Origin: Armigeres subalbatus
Taxonomy: Eukaryota; Arthropoda; Insecta; Diptera; Culicidae
Assembly (NCBI RefSeq): GCF_024139115.2
Contig: NC_085139.1
Span: forward strand, 106,803,935-106,867,934
Length of the DNA: 64,000 nucleotides
Direction: 5' to 3'
The number at the start of each line of letters is the position of its first letter. Position 1 is the stretch's first letter. A model generated the notes under the pieces. It ran no database searches. It saw only the letters and a program-made list of their open reading frames with translations, and had not been told where the DNA came from. This document shows, piece after piece, positions 1 through 12,134 of the stretch. The position numbers and the translations under genes are program-made.

Positions 1-1197
1 TGGTGTATTCATCTTGGGTACATGTGCATTTTGTTCAAACAAAGTTTAAATTTGTCAAGAAACTTCGCATATTTCTCATTACTACCTTTAGGCACACCAG
101 TCATAACACGTTGGTACAGTTGAATTGCAGAAAATAGCTAATTCGAATTTTATTTTTGAGGTTTTTGGAAAAATGCGTCTCCTGTAAAATTTACTCAATG
201 TAACATGTACCACTTTCGCTGGCACCGGTTCAGTTATGTGTCTCATTTCTCAAATCAATATCAAAACATAAGAGTTACAGTTGAATAATTTTCAAATAAC
301 CCTGCTCACAGAACATAATTAATATTGACAGAAATCTAATTGTTTTTGACAAACCTTAATTGATATTATTGGATAACACCGGAGATTCTTAAGACCAGGG
401 GATTTTTTACCTGTCCCTTTTTAGTTTTTTGTTTTTGGGATATGAGAAGCATCTTAAGTTTATCAGAAACACATGTCACTCACACTATGTCGGTAAAAAT
501 ATGCTAACCTCATTATGCATCTCATTGCATGAATCATGTATTAGTTATACAGCAACACTGCTTTCCAAATTCAACATGGCGAATAGATCGAGTTACGTTG
601 AGTTGTTTTAAAGCAATGACCCAAACTGGTTTTATGACGCATTTGAAAGCAGTAATAAAACTATTATTAAAACTTCAAAGCTAGCAAAAAGTTTAGTTTT
701 AAAACATGGTTTATAAGAGTTTTATGGATATCTCAAGAGTGATATAAAACCTTTGTTTGTTAACATGGTTTATGATCACCATAAAACAATAGGCTTTAAT
801 TATTCCCACAATATAACCTTCTTAAAATTCATATAAAACCCAACGGTCACATAATTGTTACTTGGGATTAGTTTTATCACTTCGCGTTCTCCAACACTAG
901 CCGGCGTGATCAGCATCATCACCAGCATCATTTCTGATACGCGAGGTAGATTTTTTTCACTTCGCGTTCTCCTGGACTAGCTGCCGTCCCGCGATCGATT
1001 CCGCATTCATATTGTATATCACAAAAATATCACCAAATTTAAATTTGAATCTTGGAAACACTGAAGACGTTTTGTAGAAGAAAACTACATACGTATTTGT
1101 CGACAAAGAATGGGGTTATGTAGTAAGCGTTTATAGTAAAATTTGTATAACCTAAAGTTTTGAAAACAACTTTACGGTTTTGTTCAGCGGCGCAGCC
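1..1197. other. AT-rich unique stretch, no gene seen
   Basis: I see no convincing gene here; the longest open frame is about 60 codons and lacks recognisable motifs. A 15-bp direct repeat, cacttcgcgttctcc, occurs at 878-892 and again at 958-972, each followed after a few bases by a similar actagc segment. Positions 640-860 are rich in ataaaac and gttttat words. The sequence acactgaagacg near 1059, followed by atacgtatttgtc, resembles the start of the interspersed repeat seen better at 16775 and 36004. Confidence 0.5.
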
Positions 1198-1405
1198 AAA
1201 ATTTTTGATAAAATAAGGTCTGGTATAAGTATAAATTTATTTCGAAATTCCGCGGAATTCTGTTAAATTTCGTTGGAAGCTAGTTTTTTCTAGCGATTTT
1301 TTTGCAATTTTACGAAACGGATCGAAATCAAGAAATCAGATTTTGCCATGTTAAAATTTCGCGAAATTTCGTTTCGAACCACCTGAAACGAAATTTTTCG
1401 AATTA
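1198..1405. repeat. Degenerate aaatttcg-rich repeat
   Basis: The words aaatttcg, cgaaattt and gcggaatt recur in both orientations, for example around 1240-1265 and 1352-1400, making an imperfect self-complementary block. It has no open frame of note. It may be a decayed palindromic MITE, but I could not place termini or a target duplication. Confidence 0.4.
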
Positions 1406-1453
1406 CCGCATATGCTTATTCTATACGCGTTTTTGGTTTAAACGAATTATATT

Positions 1454-1720
1454 TTGGTCATAACATCCAAGACCAGGCCAATTGCGGTCAGGCCAATTTA
1501 CAACAGAAAACAATGGGAAAATATTCCCAGCCGAAAGCAATTTGTTGTGAGTAAATCGGTTGAGGGTAAGTGCCCAAAAAGTGAGCTAGACTGTTTTGAC
1601 ACACACATAGACATCATCTCATTTCGTCGAACTGAGGCGATTGGTATAGGGCTTTCTATAAAAAGTTTTATTTTGGAGCAAATATATAGTAGGAGTCATT
1701 CTCTAGAACTACTTAAAAAA
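1454..1720 (+). repeat. Decayed copy of a mosquito interspersed repeat
   Basis: This block shares ordered landmarks with copies at 31885-32225 and 59885-60200: aacaatggga, a ttgttg-gagtaaatcgg segment, a cacacaca tract, agacatcatctca, ttcgtcgaactgag, then cgattggtata and a tctat-aaaagtt segment. A 142-codon open frame over it is best read as chance, because no protein motif is present and its landmarks are those of the repeat. It is the most decayed of the three copies. Confidence 0.6.
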
Positions 1721-1829
1721 ATTATGTTTGCCGGACAGAATTATTTTTCCAAGAGTGTTCAGCTCGAAATACTCCTAGTATTTCCGAAAACGATTTTTTT
1801 CATGTTGTATTGTTGTTGTTTTGTTGTTT

Positions 1830-2015
1830 TCATATTGTTTTGTATGGAAGTAAATAATTCTTCCCTAAAAATCCTGTTCTAGTCAACTCAGAGTTGTGTG
1901 TCGCTGCAATGTCAAGTTCGAAAGTTAGATTTGGACCCATGAATGGCTGGCCGTGGTTAATTACGCTTATATCTAGCATTTTGATATGATCCTCTTCAGT
2001 GGCCAGAAAATTGGT
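1830..2015 (-). CDS. Candidate coding fragment, unknown product
   Basis: On the minus strand an open frame of about 60 codons follows a good-looking splice acceptor, a T-run ending in gcag with the exon starting at 2015. The predicted peptide has balanced composition, including the stretch INHGQPFMGPNLTFELDI with an N-glycosylation sequon (NLT), and ends at a stop at 1830. I do not recognise the family. No donor is evident, so it would have to be a terminal exon. It could equally be a decayed transposon frame or chance. Confidence 0.2.
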   Translation of the reverse strand, partial: TNFLATEEDHIKMLDISVINHGQPFMGPNLTFELDIAATHNSELTRTGFLGKNYLLPYKTI

Positions 2016-2030
2016 CTGCAAAAAACATTT

Positions 2031-3380
2031 TAGTGTTTCCGTTTGCTCAGGATAATGTTTTTTGCTATTTTTGTGCGAGTGAGTAAATTTATGTTAAGGT
2101 AACATGAATCAATATTCATCAGATTTCTAACAACGTGGTAAGCTGGAGAGGGTATTAAAAATCCTAAAATATGGTATAAATGTTTCTAGGGTAACCTCAC
2201 TTTTATGTTTATAAATTGTGATTGTTCTAGAAAACATCTCGTGGGGTAGGATGGACGACTTTTGTGAGATGAAAACTTAGTGAATACCAATCGACACATT
2301 TTTTACCGATTCCCCAATAAAAGCAGCATTGAAAAAAGAGAAAATGCTCGAGAAAATTATATCAAATGTAAGTTTACTCTGGCAGAGGAAGTGAAAATAG
2401 CGAAAGTTGTAAAAAGTTCACGAAAATGTTTTAAAAAGACTACAAAGTAAAGAGTTAAGATTTTTTTTACGTGCCTAAATATTACAAAACTATAAACACT
2501 ACTTTTTTCCCACATTGCCCACTGATTGATTTAACGTGTTTCACTTGTTTTAACATACTCGGCCACCCAACCTAGCCCTGGGGTTGGTTGACCAAATTTG
2601 TTCGCTGAATTTGTTTTGTTATAACTTTTTCCTCAATTTGTGTTCATCGATGAAAATATGTCACAAATGTGCTCAAGACTTGTATATTTATTACAGTGAA
2701 AACCATTTTTTGAAAAGACGAGCCAGAATTAATACATACATTTCGAAAGCAAAACTCAGCTAACCAGCCCCGGTCTCCCCTACTAATCTTTCAATACAAC
2801 AGTTTTCGGAATGATGTGTGTTCAAAATTTAGGCCAAATGTCCACAATACCTGATAGCCTATATGTCAAATGATCTAATGCCAATTGACTTTTTGATGAA
2901 TGACTTATAAACACCTATGCCTTAACCCAAGATACCCAATGACATTATGCAAAAATATATTATTGCAAACGACTTTATTTCAAACACCGGAATTTCTATT
3001 TCAGGAAAAATCTGGATGTTTCCAATTCATGAGAAAACACTCTTGTATCTTGATTTCTTCTGCCGGTTTCAAAAATACTAAATCAGGTTTTAAATAAAAT
3101 TGGTTCAGTTTTTACAAATAGTTCCATGGTACCTGTATTGCAACAGTAAATCTCATAAAGAAATCCTAAAATAATTCAATTCATTCTATTCTACTTTGTG
3201 AACGCATGAATGAACAACGCATTTGCTTGGATTTCTGTGTAAATGCCAGTCAGTCATATCCCCGCAGGATATTTTTGGCTCGACTCGACTCGCCAACGTT
3301 GTAATATGCTGAAGTTGTGTTATTATTATCACGTACTGTTATTCCAAATCATGTCACGCTAGCATCGGAAACCGCACGAG
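2031..3380. other. AT-rich stretch, no gene seen
   Basis: I see no supported gene, palindrome or tandem array here. Open frames are short (at most 65 codons) and have low-complexity or frame-random composition. Confidence 0.5.
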
Positions 3381-4631
3381 AGCGCATATTTTCTCTACCA
3401 AGAAACTAAAAAAACAACAAACGACCTTCCTCGACTTGAGTGGCGGTTCAATTTATGCGTGAAACAAAAACATATAGATTTGGATCGTGTGCGCGTGTGG
3501 GGATGAAATTTCTCCCCAGGGAACCGTCCTCGTCGTGCCAGCCGTCCATTAAGGAAGCGACTGTTTTCCAGTGTGTGTGATGGTATGTGGAAAACTGAGC
3601 GCCATTTTTGGATTGTGGCTCCCCATTCCCCAACACGCAGACTGGGAGAATCCGCTGTCACCGCCAAGTCATCGATTCTGGTGGGGATGATGAACACAGT
3701 CCGAATCGTGCGACAATGGAAAGCTTTATTTTCTTAAGGGAGAGAAAAGATTGATCGATGACAGCATTGGTCCTTGAGCGAAACATTTGTCGAAAATGCA
3801 TGGCTTTTATGCTGCTTGGATACCGGCGGTGTTCGATTTGTTTTTGAAGCTGACCGCAGAGGGGGGTCGTAAATATTTAATGGGTTTGCCGATATTACGA
3901 CGTCACTGTGACAAGGACCAATCAGGCGGCGAAGGATCAGCGGTCATGCGCACCAAACCGGCATGCTACTGGAGATGAAAAGGGTCGCCGCAGGACGATG
4001 TGGGGTGGAAATGGTGAGAGTTTCGGTGGTGAAATTGGGCCAGGATAACGATTGCTCAATCTCTCGCTCTCACTCGGGTGGCACTCTCGTCGGGTACGGA
4101 CGATTTGGGGGGTTTGTGAGCCCAAGAATTCCTAGCACCTGGCTAGAATGTTTTTACGTTTGCTGCGACCAGGTCGAACGGTCCTCTCGTCGTCGTGCGG
4201 CTGCAGCGCCAACTGAGGAGTATTCCTCACCCACACCACCCGTTAGCCAGAACAGAGAAAAAGGCTAACAGTAAAAGTGTTACAAATTGTGATTTTTTAG
4301 TTTGCTGTTGAAGGAGTTCACGGTTATCTAACATCTAGTTAAAAAGTTTTAATTATATCGTATTAAGAAGTTATCGGGAAATCCATTTCGGTACCAATCG
4401 ATGAAGGTAGAAAAATTCTGAAGAAAATCGATTCAAGACATCTAGTTTTCAGTGTCGGATTAAGTGATGGGCTTGGAGTGAAAATCTGAAATTAGTGAAT
4501 CAGTAAAAGTCTATTTCGATCGGTAAAAAAAAGGAATTTATCACGGTTGGATTAGTAAGTGATTACTGTGAAAAGTGCCCTCAAGTGATTATCAGCCCAA
4601 TATACCCGTGGATATATTCTTGGCTTAGTAA
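3381..4631 (+). other. GC-richer unique region, possible 5' end of a host gene
   Basis: From about 3400 to 4260 the base composition rises above the surroundings and no repeat family of the window is present. From 4270 to 4630 the text turns AT-rich with many gtgaaaa, agtgaat and aagtgatt words, which is common in insect 5' leader sequence. Open frames exist on both strands (100 codons minus at 3395-3697, 101 codons plus at 3963-4268), but none shows a motif I recognise. The reading as promoter plus leader is an inference; composition is the only support. Confidence 0.2.
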
Positions 4632-4821
4632 GGGCAAGCCCTCGGCAAGGCAGGGACAGTGGCGTCGTCATCTGAGGGAAACGGTGCGGGTGAATCATCC
4701 GCCCTGTTCTCGAAGCTAGGAAGTTCACTTTTTGGGGCCACCAATTCACCCCAGAAGGTCGTTACTAACATCCGTGGATTCCTTTCCAATCGGCTGACAG
4801 GAGTGTCCATCCCTGATACAG
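4632..4821 (+). CDS. Candidate coding exon, unknown product
   Basis: A frame open from 4632 runs through 4821 and then meets a strong donor-like sequence, acag followed by gtaggaaa. The peptide is Ser/Gly/Leu-rich, containing ESSALFSKLGSSLFGATN and a basic stretch NIRGFLSNRLTG, and the codons look coding (many G/C third bases). No ATG lies in the frame; a GTG is at 4659, so an upstream exon would be needed. I do not recognise the product. The frame continues past the donor to 4955, but composition changes there. Confidence 0.22.
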
Positions 4822-4959
4822 GTAGGAAATTCTTAACAGGCACAATTATCCTCCTTGAACAATCCCGAGTTTCATCCCTCTCGAGTTTCACACCGGAGAA
4901 GGAGGTCACCCCGACCTCACTAAATTCAATAAGCGACAACGAGTCAATTATGTAATTAG

Positions 4960-6170
4960 ACCTAATTCAATCTTCGTCATAAATTGTCTTTGTCTTGGCA
5001 ACCGTAAAAGGGGAAAAGCAACGTCAGAAGAGATGTAATTTGATTAAACTGGTGGCTTTTGATATTTATTTAGCCATGAATTATTTGGCATTTTGGAAAA
5101 CTTTCCTTTAACAGACATCGATGTTACCCACGGATAAGTTATTTGCTATTCAATGTTGATGCTTCGCATTACAAAATCCATAATTTCTAAAATAGGAATT
5201 GTAATATCGTTCGATTTTTGGAACAATTTTTGAAATTTTCCATTGGAGCCATGGAAAAACAAAATGGCGTCGATTTCGCTAATATTCCTCCTGCCCCAAA
5301 AGGCTCCCCAGTAGATTCTCATATTTTCAACAATCCAGACCGACAACTCTCCCCAATTGGACGTGGATGTGTGTGCCCCAAACCACCATATTGGAACTCA
5401 AATCAAAAGAGAAAGCCGTCGTGGTGAAAATCGCCCCCCGAATAAATCTCTCTCAAACCCCGACCCCGGACTCAGTCCCCACCAAATTCCAGAACATGCA
5501 CTCACACAATCCAACGTCGCGTCGGCAAATCCTAGAACCAAGTCAAATGTTTCTAATACACAAGAATTTTGTATGGCGTTACATAACCACCCACCCCTAA
5601 GCAGCCTTTGGCGACCATCATTGTCTTTCCCCACTCGCCTACTTTGACTGCCTTGCCTGACGAGTTTTGTGAATGAACTCCACAATGTATCGAAGATGGT
5701 TGTTGTTGTTGTTGGGCGCCATGTAATCCTTCTCGCCTGGCTCCCACTCGCACATTTTCCTCACTGGGTTGCATGGCGATGGAGACCCAAGACCCGAAAG
5801 GATCGATACCGAAGGCGGTGGTGACCCACACGCTCTCGGACGGGTTTCCCTTTACAGAGAAACACGAGGAACAACAAACTTACTTCGGTGCTCGCTCAAC
5901 CGGATGTGTCGGATGGAATCGACCCGTTTTCTGGGAAGGACTGGGCCAGCGTTCTGAGTATTTTGAAGAACGATGGGCAATCAAATTATCCGAGTCTGTC
6001 AAATAAGTAGCGCATTAGTATAATGCGAATCATCTCTGCCTTGTCTTTGATGTTTTGTGGGGGTGGTGGTTATGATTGGCTTTCACTTGAGTTCTTGTCT
6101 TCATTAGTAATTCCAAAGTGTGTTAATTCTAAATGGCACATTATGCATCTAGTTTTAACTTTTGCTGTGC
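4960..6170. other. Unique stretch with short open frames
   Basis: Plus-strand frames at 5218-5427, 5357-5647 and 5773-6006 overlap minus-strand frames of similar length, and none has a recognisable motif. A (gtt)n tract at 5699-5717 accounts for the glutamine run in one minus frame. I cannot call a gene. Confidence 0.4.
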
Positions 6171-6381
6171 AAACTGGGGTAATATGCACCACCGGGGCAA
6201 AACGACCTCTAGACGTTTTAGTGGTGATCCAGACCTATTTCCAGAAATGTTCACTGCTGTTTTGGAAGTTTGAGATCTGAACTACATGCGCTGTAGTAAA
6301 GAACTCTCAAAAACTTGCCGCGAATATTTTCAAAAATCCCAAAGGGTCGTTTTGCTTCGGGGGTGCATATTACCCAAGTTT
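6171..6381. mobile_element. MITE with ~37-bp imperfect terminal inverted repeats
   Basis: The left end aaactggggtaatatgcacc and the right end, read in reverse, both continue into a ccggggcaaaacgacc-like core, giving terminal inverted repeats of roughly 37 bp with a few mismatches. The total length is 211 bp and there is no coding frame inside. I could not fix a target-site duplication, so the superfamily is left open. Confidence 0.7.
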
Positions 6382-7489
6382 CCTCTACCAAATAGGCTAA
6401 GTGATCGCTCAAGAATAGTTTTAGACAGCTACAAGTCAATCTACTAAGTTTGGCTAATTTAAAAGATGATCGAAAACAAACATTCATATCACTCGTAAAA
6501 TTCTCATCGTTCACTGATTTACTGGTCAATTTAAATAATCATTGGCCAAATCGATCACTCGTGGCGCGCGCATCTGATTTGCTCGAGTTTGACGTTTGCT
6601 CACTACCGCCATCTGATTCGTGATTTGCCCAACATAGTGAAAACAACAGATGTCTTTAGTGTTTGTACGACGATGAATTTGATGAGTGAATGTTCAATGA
6701 GTTATGTCTGTTTGTCTGTGAGATGACTGTACGTGCTTGACGGGAAAATCAGTCCCATCTTTCTTCAATAAAAATCTGACGTCTCCACTTTTACAATTCG
6801 ATGATATGGGCATTGTTTCAGTTTTTACAATAATAAAGCTATTAAACAATGTTTCAGTACAGAGGCGAAATCAAGCTAATGAAATTCAAAAAAGCTGAGT
6901 GTCATTGTATTTAAATAATAGGACATATTGCGAGAACAGAGAAAACTTCTAATTTTGCGGAGCAAATAAGAAGAAGAAGACTGAGTGTCGGGCTCGGGAG
7001 CTTCAAATGACATGCACTGTGCGAAAAGTGTTGATATTCCTTGATATCAAGAATATTCGAGAAGTCTAAAATGTTTTAAAATCGCATAAATACATTCCGA
7101 AATGCCTTGAAGTACTATAAAACTTATTTAAAATATATAGCGGCATGTAACACTCGTTTAATGTTACATATTTTGTTTGATTTCACTAATCAACATTCAC
7201 GCCGAAAAAATCAATCAACATTATTTTCCGTGCATCAAGTGATTTGACGTTTGCGGAACAACATTCCGACGGTCGACCGTCGGACCCTCGTTCGAATTTT
7301 TCTATCTTCTCTAAGGTGACCAGACAGTCCCACATTTTCGCCATTTGTCCCGCGCTGAAAAGAGTCCCGCGAAATGTCCCACGTTTCACTTATTTCAAGA
7401 TAATGTCCCGCGAAATAAAGAAATATTTAATAAATAGCAGTAATTAAGTGAACGTTCTTCAAGAACTTATAAGATTTTGGAAATTTATT
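6382..7489. other. AT-rich stretch, no gene
   Basis: No gene is seen. A short (aag)n run sits at 6965-6985, similar to the tail of the SINE at 19602. An exact 18-bp palindrome, ccgacggtcgaccgtcgg, is at 7266-7283. A motif ggtgaccaga at about 7315 has a mirror image, tctggtcac, near 10850; the duplication test fails for that pair. Confidence 0.4.
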
Positions 7490-8031
7490 ATATTGATCAG
7501 TGGCGCCGGGAGTGGGTGGGACAGGTAGGACATGTCCTACGCATGAATTTTCCTGGGTGGGACAGACAAAGCATTGTCCTACCCATGATTCTGGTAAGAA
7601 CATATGGAGTCATTGGATGGCAAAAATTTGTGTGTTAGCAGAAGATGATTTTGAAGTTAATCAGAGTCCAAACAATAATCATAGATGTTTTTGGTATCCT
7701 GAAGCAATAGACTACTGACTGATTGTTGTTTAGGACTTTAGGCACTTTAAAATCCCTAAAGCGCTCAAAGATGTCTATGTTTTACAGAGGTGAAATAGAA
7801 GTTGCTGAAATCTGCAAATGCGATTAGTTAAATATTTTAGACTTTATGATTAAGCACGATTGAATGGATTATTCAAAGCCCACGGAAAAAGTCTTCTTCA
7901 AACCTCAAAAGGTCTATTGAAATCTGAGGAACCAGAAACATACCGAGGACCGCTCTTAAAGGGTTCTGAGTTCCGAAAACAGATTCTTCGAGACGAGCCA
8001 GCCTCGGGCTGAAAGTCTCGGTAATCTATAT

Positions 8032-8100
8032 CAGCGGTTCTCAACCTGGGGTACATGTACCCCTGGGGGTACCTTCGCTGGCCCCAGGGGGTACCTCAGA
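8032..8100 (+). mobile_element. Internal hAT-like terminus, copy 1
   Basis: The sequence cagcggttctcaacctgg followed by the 14-bp palindrome gggtacatgtaccc and two ggtacc-containing words looks like a hAT terminus of the CAG-GGTTCTCAA type. The same block occurs at the other end of the window region, on the minus strand at 25537-25601. About 500 bp downstream, a further homologous stretch near 8555-8620 (ataatatgcatg, taaatcaaagcct, gcacagtgtat) also recurs in the second copy, so the match extends beyond the terminus. Confidence 0.65.
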
Positions 8101-8129
8101 CAAGAATGAGTAGTGGCGGCTCTACAGTC

Positions 8130-8480
8130 GCATCTCCACATCTCGATAATGACCATCGATATAAGGAGAGGAAGGAAATTTGAAAGAGGTACTAGATCGA
8201 TAAAAGCTCGTTGCAATGAAAAACGATAACAAAACAAATGTCATCTCTTGTTTTTGTTGTGTTTGTTATTGTCAAAAACTGGTCTAGTAGTCTAGAAATT
8301 CGAATATATCGACATAGGAAGTGAGAATCCTGAACAAAATATGACCAGAAGATATCGAGATAGAGAAGTTCGCGAGATGTAGAAAGCCCAAATGTATGTA
8401 GATTGAAGGAACCGATAAAACCATCGACATAGGGAGAGACATCGAGAAGTAGAACATTGTGATGTAGAGAGTCGACTGTA
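8130..8480. repeat. Degenerate atcga-rich short repeat
   Basis: The words atcgatata, atcgacatagg, atcgagatag and catcgagaag recur every 20-60 bp between 8145 and 8450. The 115-codon minus-strand frame over this block has no known motif and is likely a by-product of the repeat. Confidence 0.4.
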
Positions 8481-8789
8481 TTACAATTCCAATCAAACTT
8501 ATTGATAAAGTTTGATAATTGTGATTTTTTATATTTCAAGTCTTGTACATAATATGCATGACGATGAGTAAATCAAAGCCTATTGAATCCTGCCCTCCAA
8601 AACGAGCACAGTGTATAAAGGGCGATAAAAAGATCAAAAGGACAAAACGTTGAATGAACAAATTAAAAAAAAAACTTCAATGCAGTCAATCTATTCGCTT
8701 CTGAACTAAAATCTAGAGTCTGATGGTACGAAAGTCTCCATTTGAGAGGCATGGATGTTTTTTTTCGAAAAGTACAGTTGCTTCGTTGC

Positions 8790-9178
8790 AAGAGAATTAG
8801 AAGAATCGTTCTACGCTTCTCGGAAGCCTTCAAGAGCCTTTTTCAAAAAGCTTGGAGACTACTTTCAAGAGGTCCAGTAGCTTAGAAACGTACTTTCAAG
8901 ATACTTAGAGGCCTTTAAAGAGGCTCGAAATCCGCTTTCAAGAGACTCTGAAGCCTCCCTTCAAGAGGCTCGGAAGCCTTTTCTCAAGAGGATCAGAAGC
9001 CTCCTATTAAGAGGCTCTGAAGTCCCCTTTTCAGGGCTCGAAAGCCGGCTTCAAAGAGGCTCGGAGGCCTCCCTTTAACAGGCTTGGAAGACTCCCTTTA
9101 AGAGGCTTGGAATCCTTCCTTCAAGAGGCTCGGAAGCCTCCATTCAAGAGGCTTGGAAGCTTATCTTGAAGAGGCTAG
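8790..9178 (+). repeat. Degenerate 23-bp minisatellite inside the hAT element
   Basis: About 17 units of a roughly 23-bp motif read gaggctcggaagcc, a ctcc-like step, then ttcaa. Units differ at several positions. The reverse complement of the unit in the large array at 22545-25245 is gaggcccggaagcc with a cctttcaa end, so both arrays derive from one motif but lie in opposite orientations. This array is much shorter and far more diverged. Confidence 0.7.
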
Positions 9179-9297
9179 GAATTCTTTTTCCAGAACTGTT
9201 TCCCAAATTGGCATTTCCTATTTGTCCTACCCACGACTCGGAACGTGGATGCGCCTCTGATATTGATTAATGATTTTCGATTTTCGTCACATACAAA

Positions 9298-9495
9298 AAA
9301 AGATATTTTAGTTACTAGATAAAGATTGTCGCTTCGGTTCCCTTTGTTCTGCTGTCCGAAACATTTGTGGTACATACCTGTCAAATCGTATGGATTTTTC
9401 TTCTTTGACATTTAGCTCCCCTATCCTCGCCAGCGAAAGATGTTCCTGACAGCGACGACAGCGACTATCTTTATCTAGTAACTATAATATCTTTT
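9298..9495. mobile_element. 198-bp hAT-type MITE, copy 1
   Basis: Terminal inverted repeats of about 38 bp begin aaaagatattttagttact; the right end read in reverse begins aaaagatattatagttact. An exact 8-bp duplication catacaaa flanks the element (9290-9297 and 9496-9503), which points to hAT. The second copy, at 18073-18270, has exactly the same length and lies in the opposite orientation. The 78-codon minus frame that overlaps this copy is not a gene. Confidence 0.9.
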
Positions 9496-9568
9496 CATAC
9501 AAAGCATCGCTCCGGAGGCTTGATGAGTGGTCTTTCACCCAACGCCACGGCCACACTCGCATGTTGTT

Positions 9569-9728
9569 TAAACCTTTTTTCTGCGTCCAAATTATATTTC
9601 TTACATCTTAAATAAAATTATCATCAGTCACAAACAAATTTGTTTAGCTCTTCCTTACTCTGTTTGTTACTAATGATAATTTTATTTAAGATGTAAGAAA
9701 TATAATTTGAGCACAGAAAAGAGGTTTC
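9569..9728. repeat. Long hairpin with perfect 37-bp arms
   Basis: The arms 9588-9624 and 9673-9709 are exact reverse complements (37 of 37), beginning caaattatatttcttacatc, with a 48-bp loop. The match extends outward with a few mismatches to about 9569 and 9728. I found no duplication at the ends, so it may be an old foldback MITE. The transcript of either strand could fold into a long stem. Confidence 0.85.
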
Positions 9729-9729
9729 T

Positions 9730-12130
9730 CCAAGGGTTTCTCATATTTTCATCAACGTCATTTATATATTTCCGTCTCCCACAAAATTATAACTGTGGTA
9801 GTGCAACGCTGAGCGGCAGCACAAGCACTCACTTAAAACACGTGTTTGTTGGCTTGTTCCAATTTTATTTCGTCCTAAACTCTAGCGAGTTTGAGGAATT
9901 TCGACAAGCCTGCTTTGGTGTATTCTAGTGATCCTAGTCAAATCCTCATGTACACGAGAACGAGGATAGATATTTAATTGGATACCTACTAAAATAACTA
10001 TAATAAGTGAAATGGAAGATTTGAAAGTGAAGAACTGAAATCATTTCAAAATTCACAGAAATAATAAATTTTTGAGATTTTTCGGCTTTACAGTCTAATT
10101 TTTAAATTTTGTCCAGAAAAATTGCTCTTTGTAACGAAACGCCTACCATACTTAACAAAAGGCGATCAATTCTTTTCTCCTGTTCAAATAAATCAGACTG
10201 CATAGCCGTCAAATACCGAAAATCAACACTACAGTCAGTTGTAGTCAACAAATAGAAATAATAAGAAAGATAACAGTGCTCCTTTGGCACAGATTCTGAC
10301 AGTATTCAATGCTCGATTGGCTCAAGATCTTTGAATGTAGGATCCCTAGCTCAACAATTTCAACTCACATCGTGTTCGTATGTTGTTATTATTTCAGTAA
10401 AAACTACACATGAAATCTGAGCAAGTTCGACGAATTTTCAGTCTCGGATCTTTTTTTGTTTCAAAGCTTATGGCAAAATATGATAAATCGTCTGTCAGTT
10501 TGCGGGGAATAATAAAAAATTTAATTTTAGGTTTAAACCTAAGAAGATGTAGGCATTTCTAGCAAATTTGAGCGCTCTGCCTAATTGCATAAAACGAATA
10601 ATACGATCACTTTGAATGTTAGCCAAATGAATCATGCAAACAATACAAATAAGTTTAACCATCAGGAACTCGCACCGTTGTAAAAAGTTGAATAGATTCA
10701 TTCACAACAGAGGTGGGATTGTGTGATTGATCCAGGGCCAAGCGAGTCCCAGAGGGGTTTATCAAATTTTAAAGTTTTGACTTAAGCACATTTTTGAATA
10801 AAAACAAGGATTTAAGAAATTTTGTCCCGCGGTGGCACAAAATATATCTGGTCACATTAATCTTCTCGCAATATTCTCCCTGAAACGATTCCTTTCCTAT
10901 TTACATTTTTTAGGTAGATGCATATCTTTTTTTATTTATGTTAATTGTGTTCAGTCTGTATTTATTTGGAAGAGGTTCTACTTCTTCTATGTAGATTAGT
11001 TTTGAACTGAAAAATTCTCGAAAAAATTACAATGAAATCAGAAAAAGACCACAACCCATCGGCCGAAACACCGGATATGTAAAACACCATCGTCCTGATT
11101 CTTCAGACTGAGAAACCCAACTTCCGATTATTAAATCTTATTCGGTCGAAAAACACCCTACTAGTTATGCACATACTGGAAGAAATTCTTGGAAATATTT
11201 TATGAACTTTTAGGGAATTGTAAAGTTGTAACTGTTTTCAGTGTTTTGTCATTTAAGTGTCAAAAAATGTAAAAGATGCTCTAGGCTCTATACAGATTTG
11301 ATATTGTCTCTTGTACAGATTTAATATTGTCTATCCGGAATAAATTCATACCGCTTTTTATACCGAAGTTGGATTTTACAGGCAACTTTCTGCAACCAGA
11401 TACAGGCACCTTTCCCAACTTCGGAAGTAGTGCGCTGGATTCACCTAAAGATGCGCTTAACAACGCATCAATTAGTTTGACAAATAAAACTTCGGAAGAA
11501 AGTTCGGTTCGGAAATCCCGACTTCCGAATTCTAACTTGGTGCTACGCCGACAATAATGCGCATTTTCAATCACTAATAGCAACGAAACCAAAGTAAGAA
11601 TCTAACGAGAAGATTTAACTTCTCGCTGACGGCCCCCTTTTAGTCAAACGGCCGCAAAAAATGTAATTCGCCCAAAAACATCGTTCGGTTATGGTGGTGC
11701 GAACTCCACTTCGATCCAACTGAATAATGCTTGGGATTGACCATCTATCTGCCGTAATCTGAAAAAGTGACGTATACGCCATTTTCCAAAAATAGTGTTA
11801 ACGAATACTGCTCATCAAGCTCTTTAACAGAAGAATGAAAAGCATGTATGTTGTAAACTGGCGCTTACGTCACTTTTCCAGATTACGGCAGCTATTCTCG
11901 AAGTGCACGTTCCAGGAGCTCTCAAATATTGATCAATAACGGCACCGGCCAAATCCTTACAATCAATTCGGAAATGAAGGAAATGTAAGTTTGTGATTAT
12001 TGTTGCTACCAGAGACCGAGAATACCTCTGCACCACCACTATAACCACTTCTGAATTTTTAAACAACTTACATAAAAAAATCTTCTGGTTAAATTTATAG
12101 ATAAAATGCTGACAAAAGCTTGAATGAATT
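9730..12130. other. AT-rich stretch, no gene seen
   Basis: No frame above about 100 codons and no family motif is visible. Frames on both strands at 11281-11592 mirror each other over a moderately GC-richer patch (11330-11560) with aacttcgg words in both orientations, suggesting a small decayed inverted repeat, not a gene. Confidence 0.4.
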
Positions 12131-12134
12131 TCTT

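Larger units (their letters stand above)
7498..9259 (+). mobile_element. Non-autonomous hAT-type element with 8-bp duplication
   Basis: The left terminus cagtggcgccgggag and the right terminus (reverse reading cagaggcgcatccac) match each other and the known hAT-style CAG-GGCGC ends. The sub-terminal copies also agree: gtgggtaggac-like words occur inside both ends. The element is flanked by an exact 8-bp duplication, atattgat, at 7490-7497 and 9260-9267. The 1762-bp interior has no transposase frame; it holds a second hAT-like end at 8032 and a degenerate 23-bp minisatellite at 8790-9178, so the interior is itself composite. Confidence 0.85.

Noticed and set aside
7313..10857. A 3.5-kb element between ggtgaccaga and tctggtcac
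   Set aside because: No matching duplication was found, and the span includes independently bounded insertions; the pair of short motifs may be chance or decayed MITEs.
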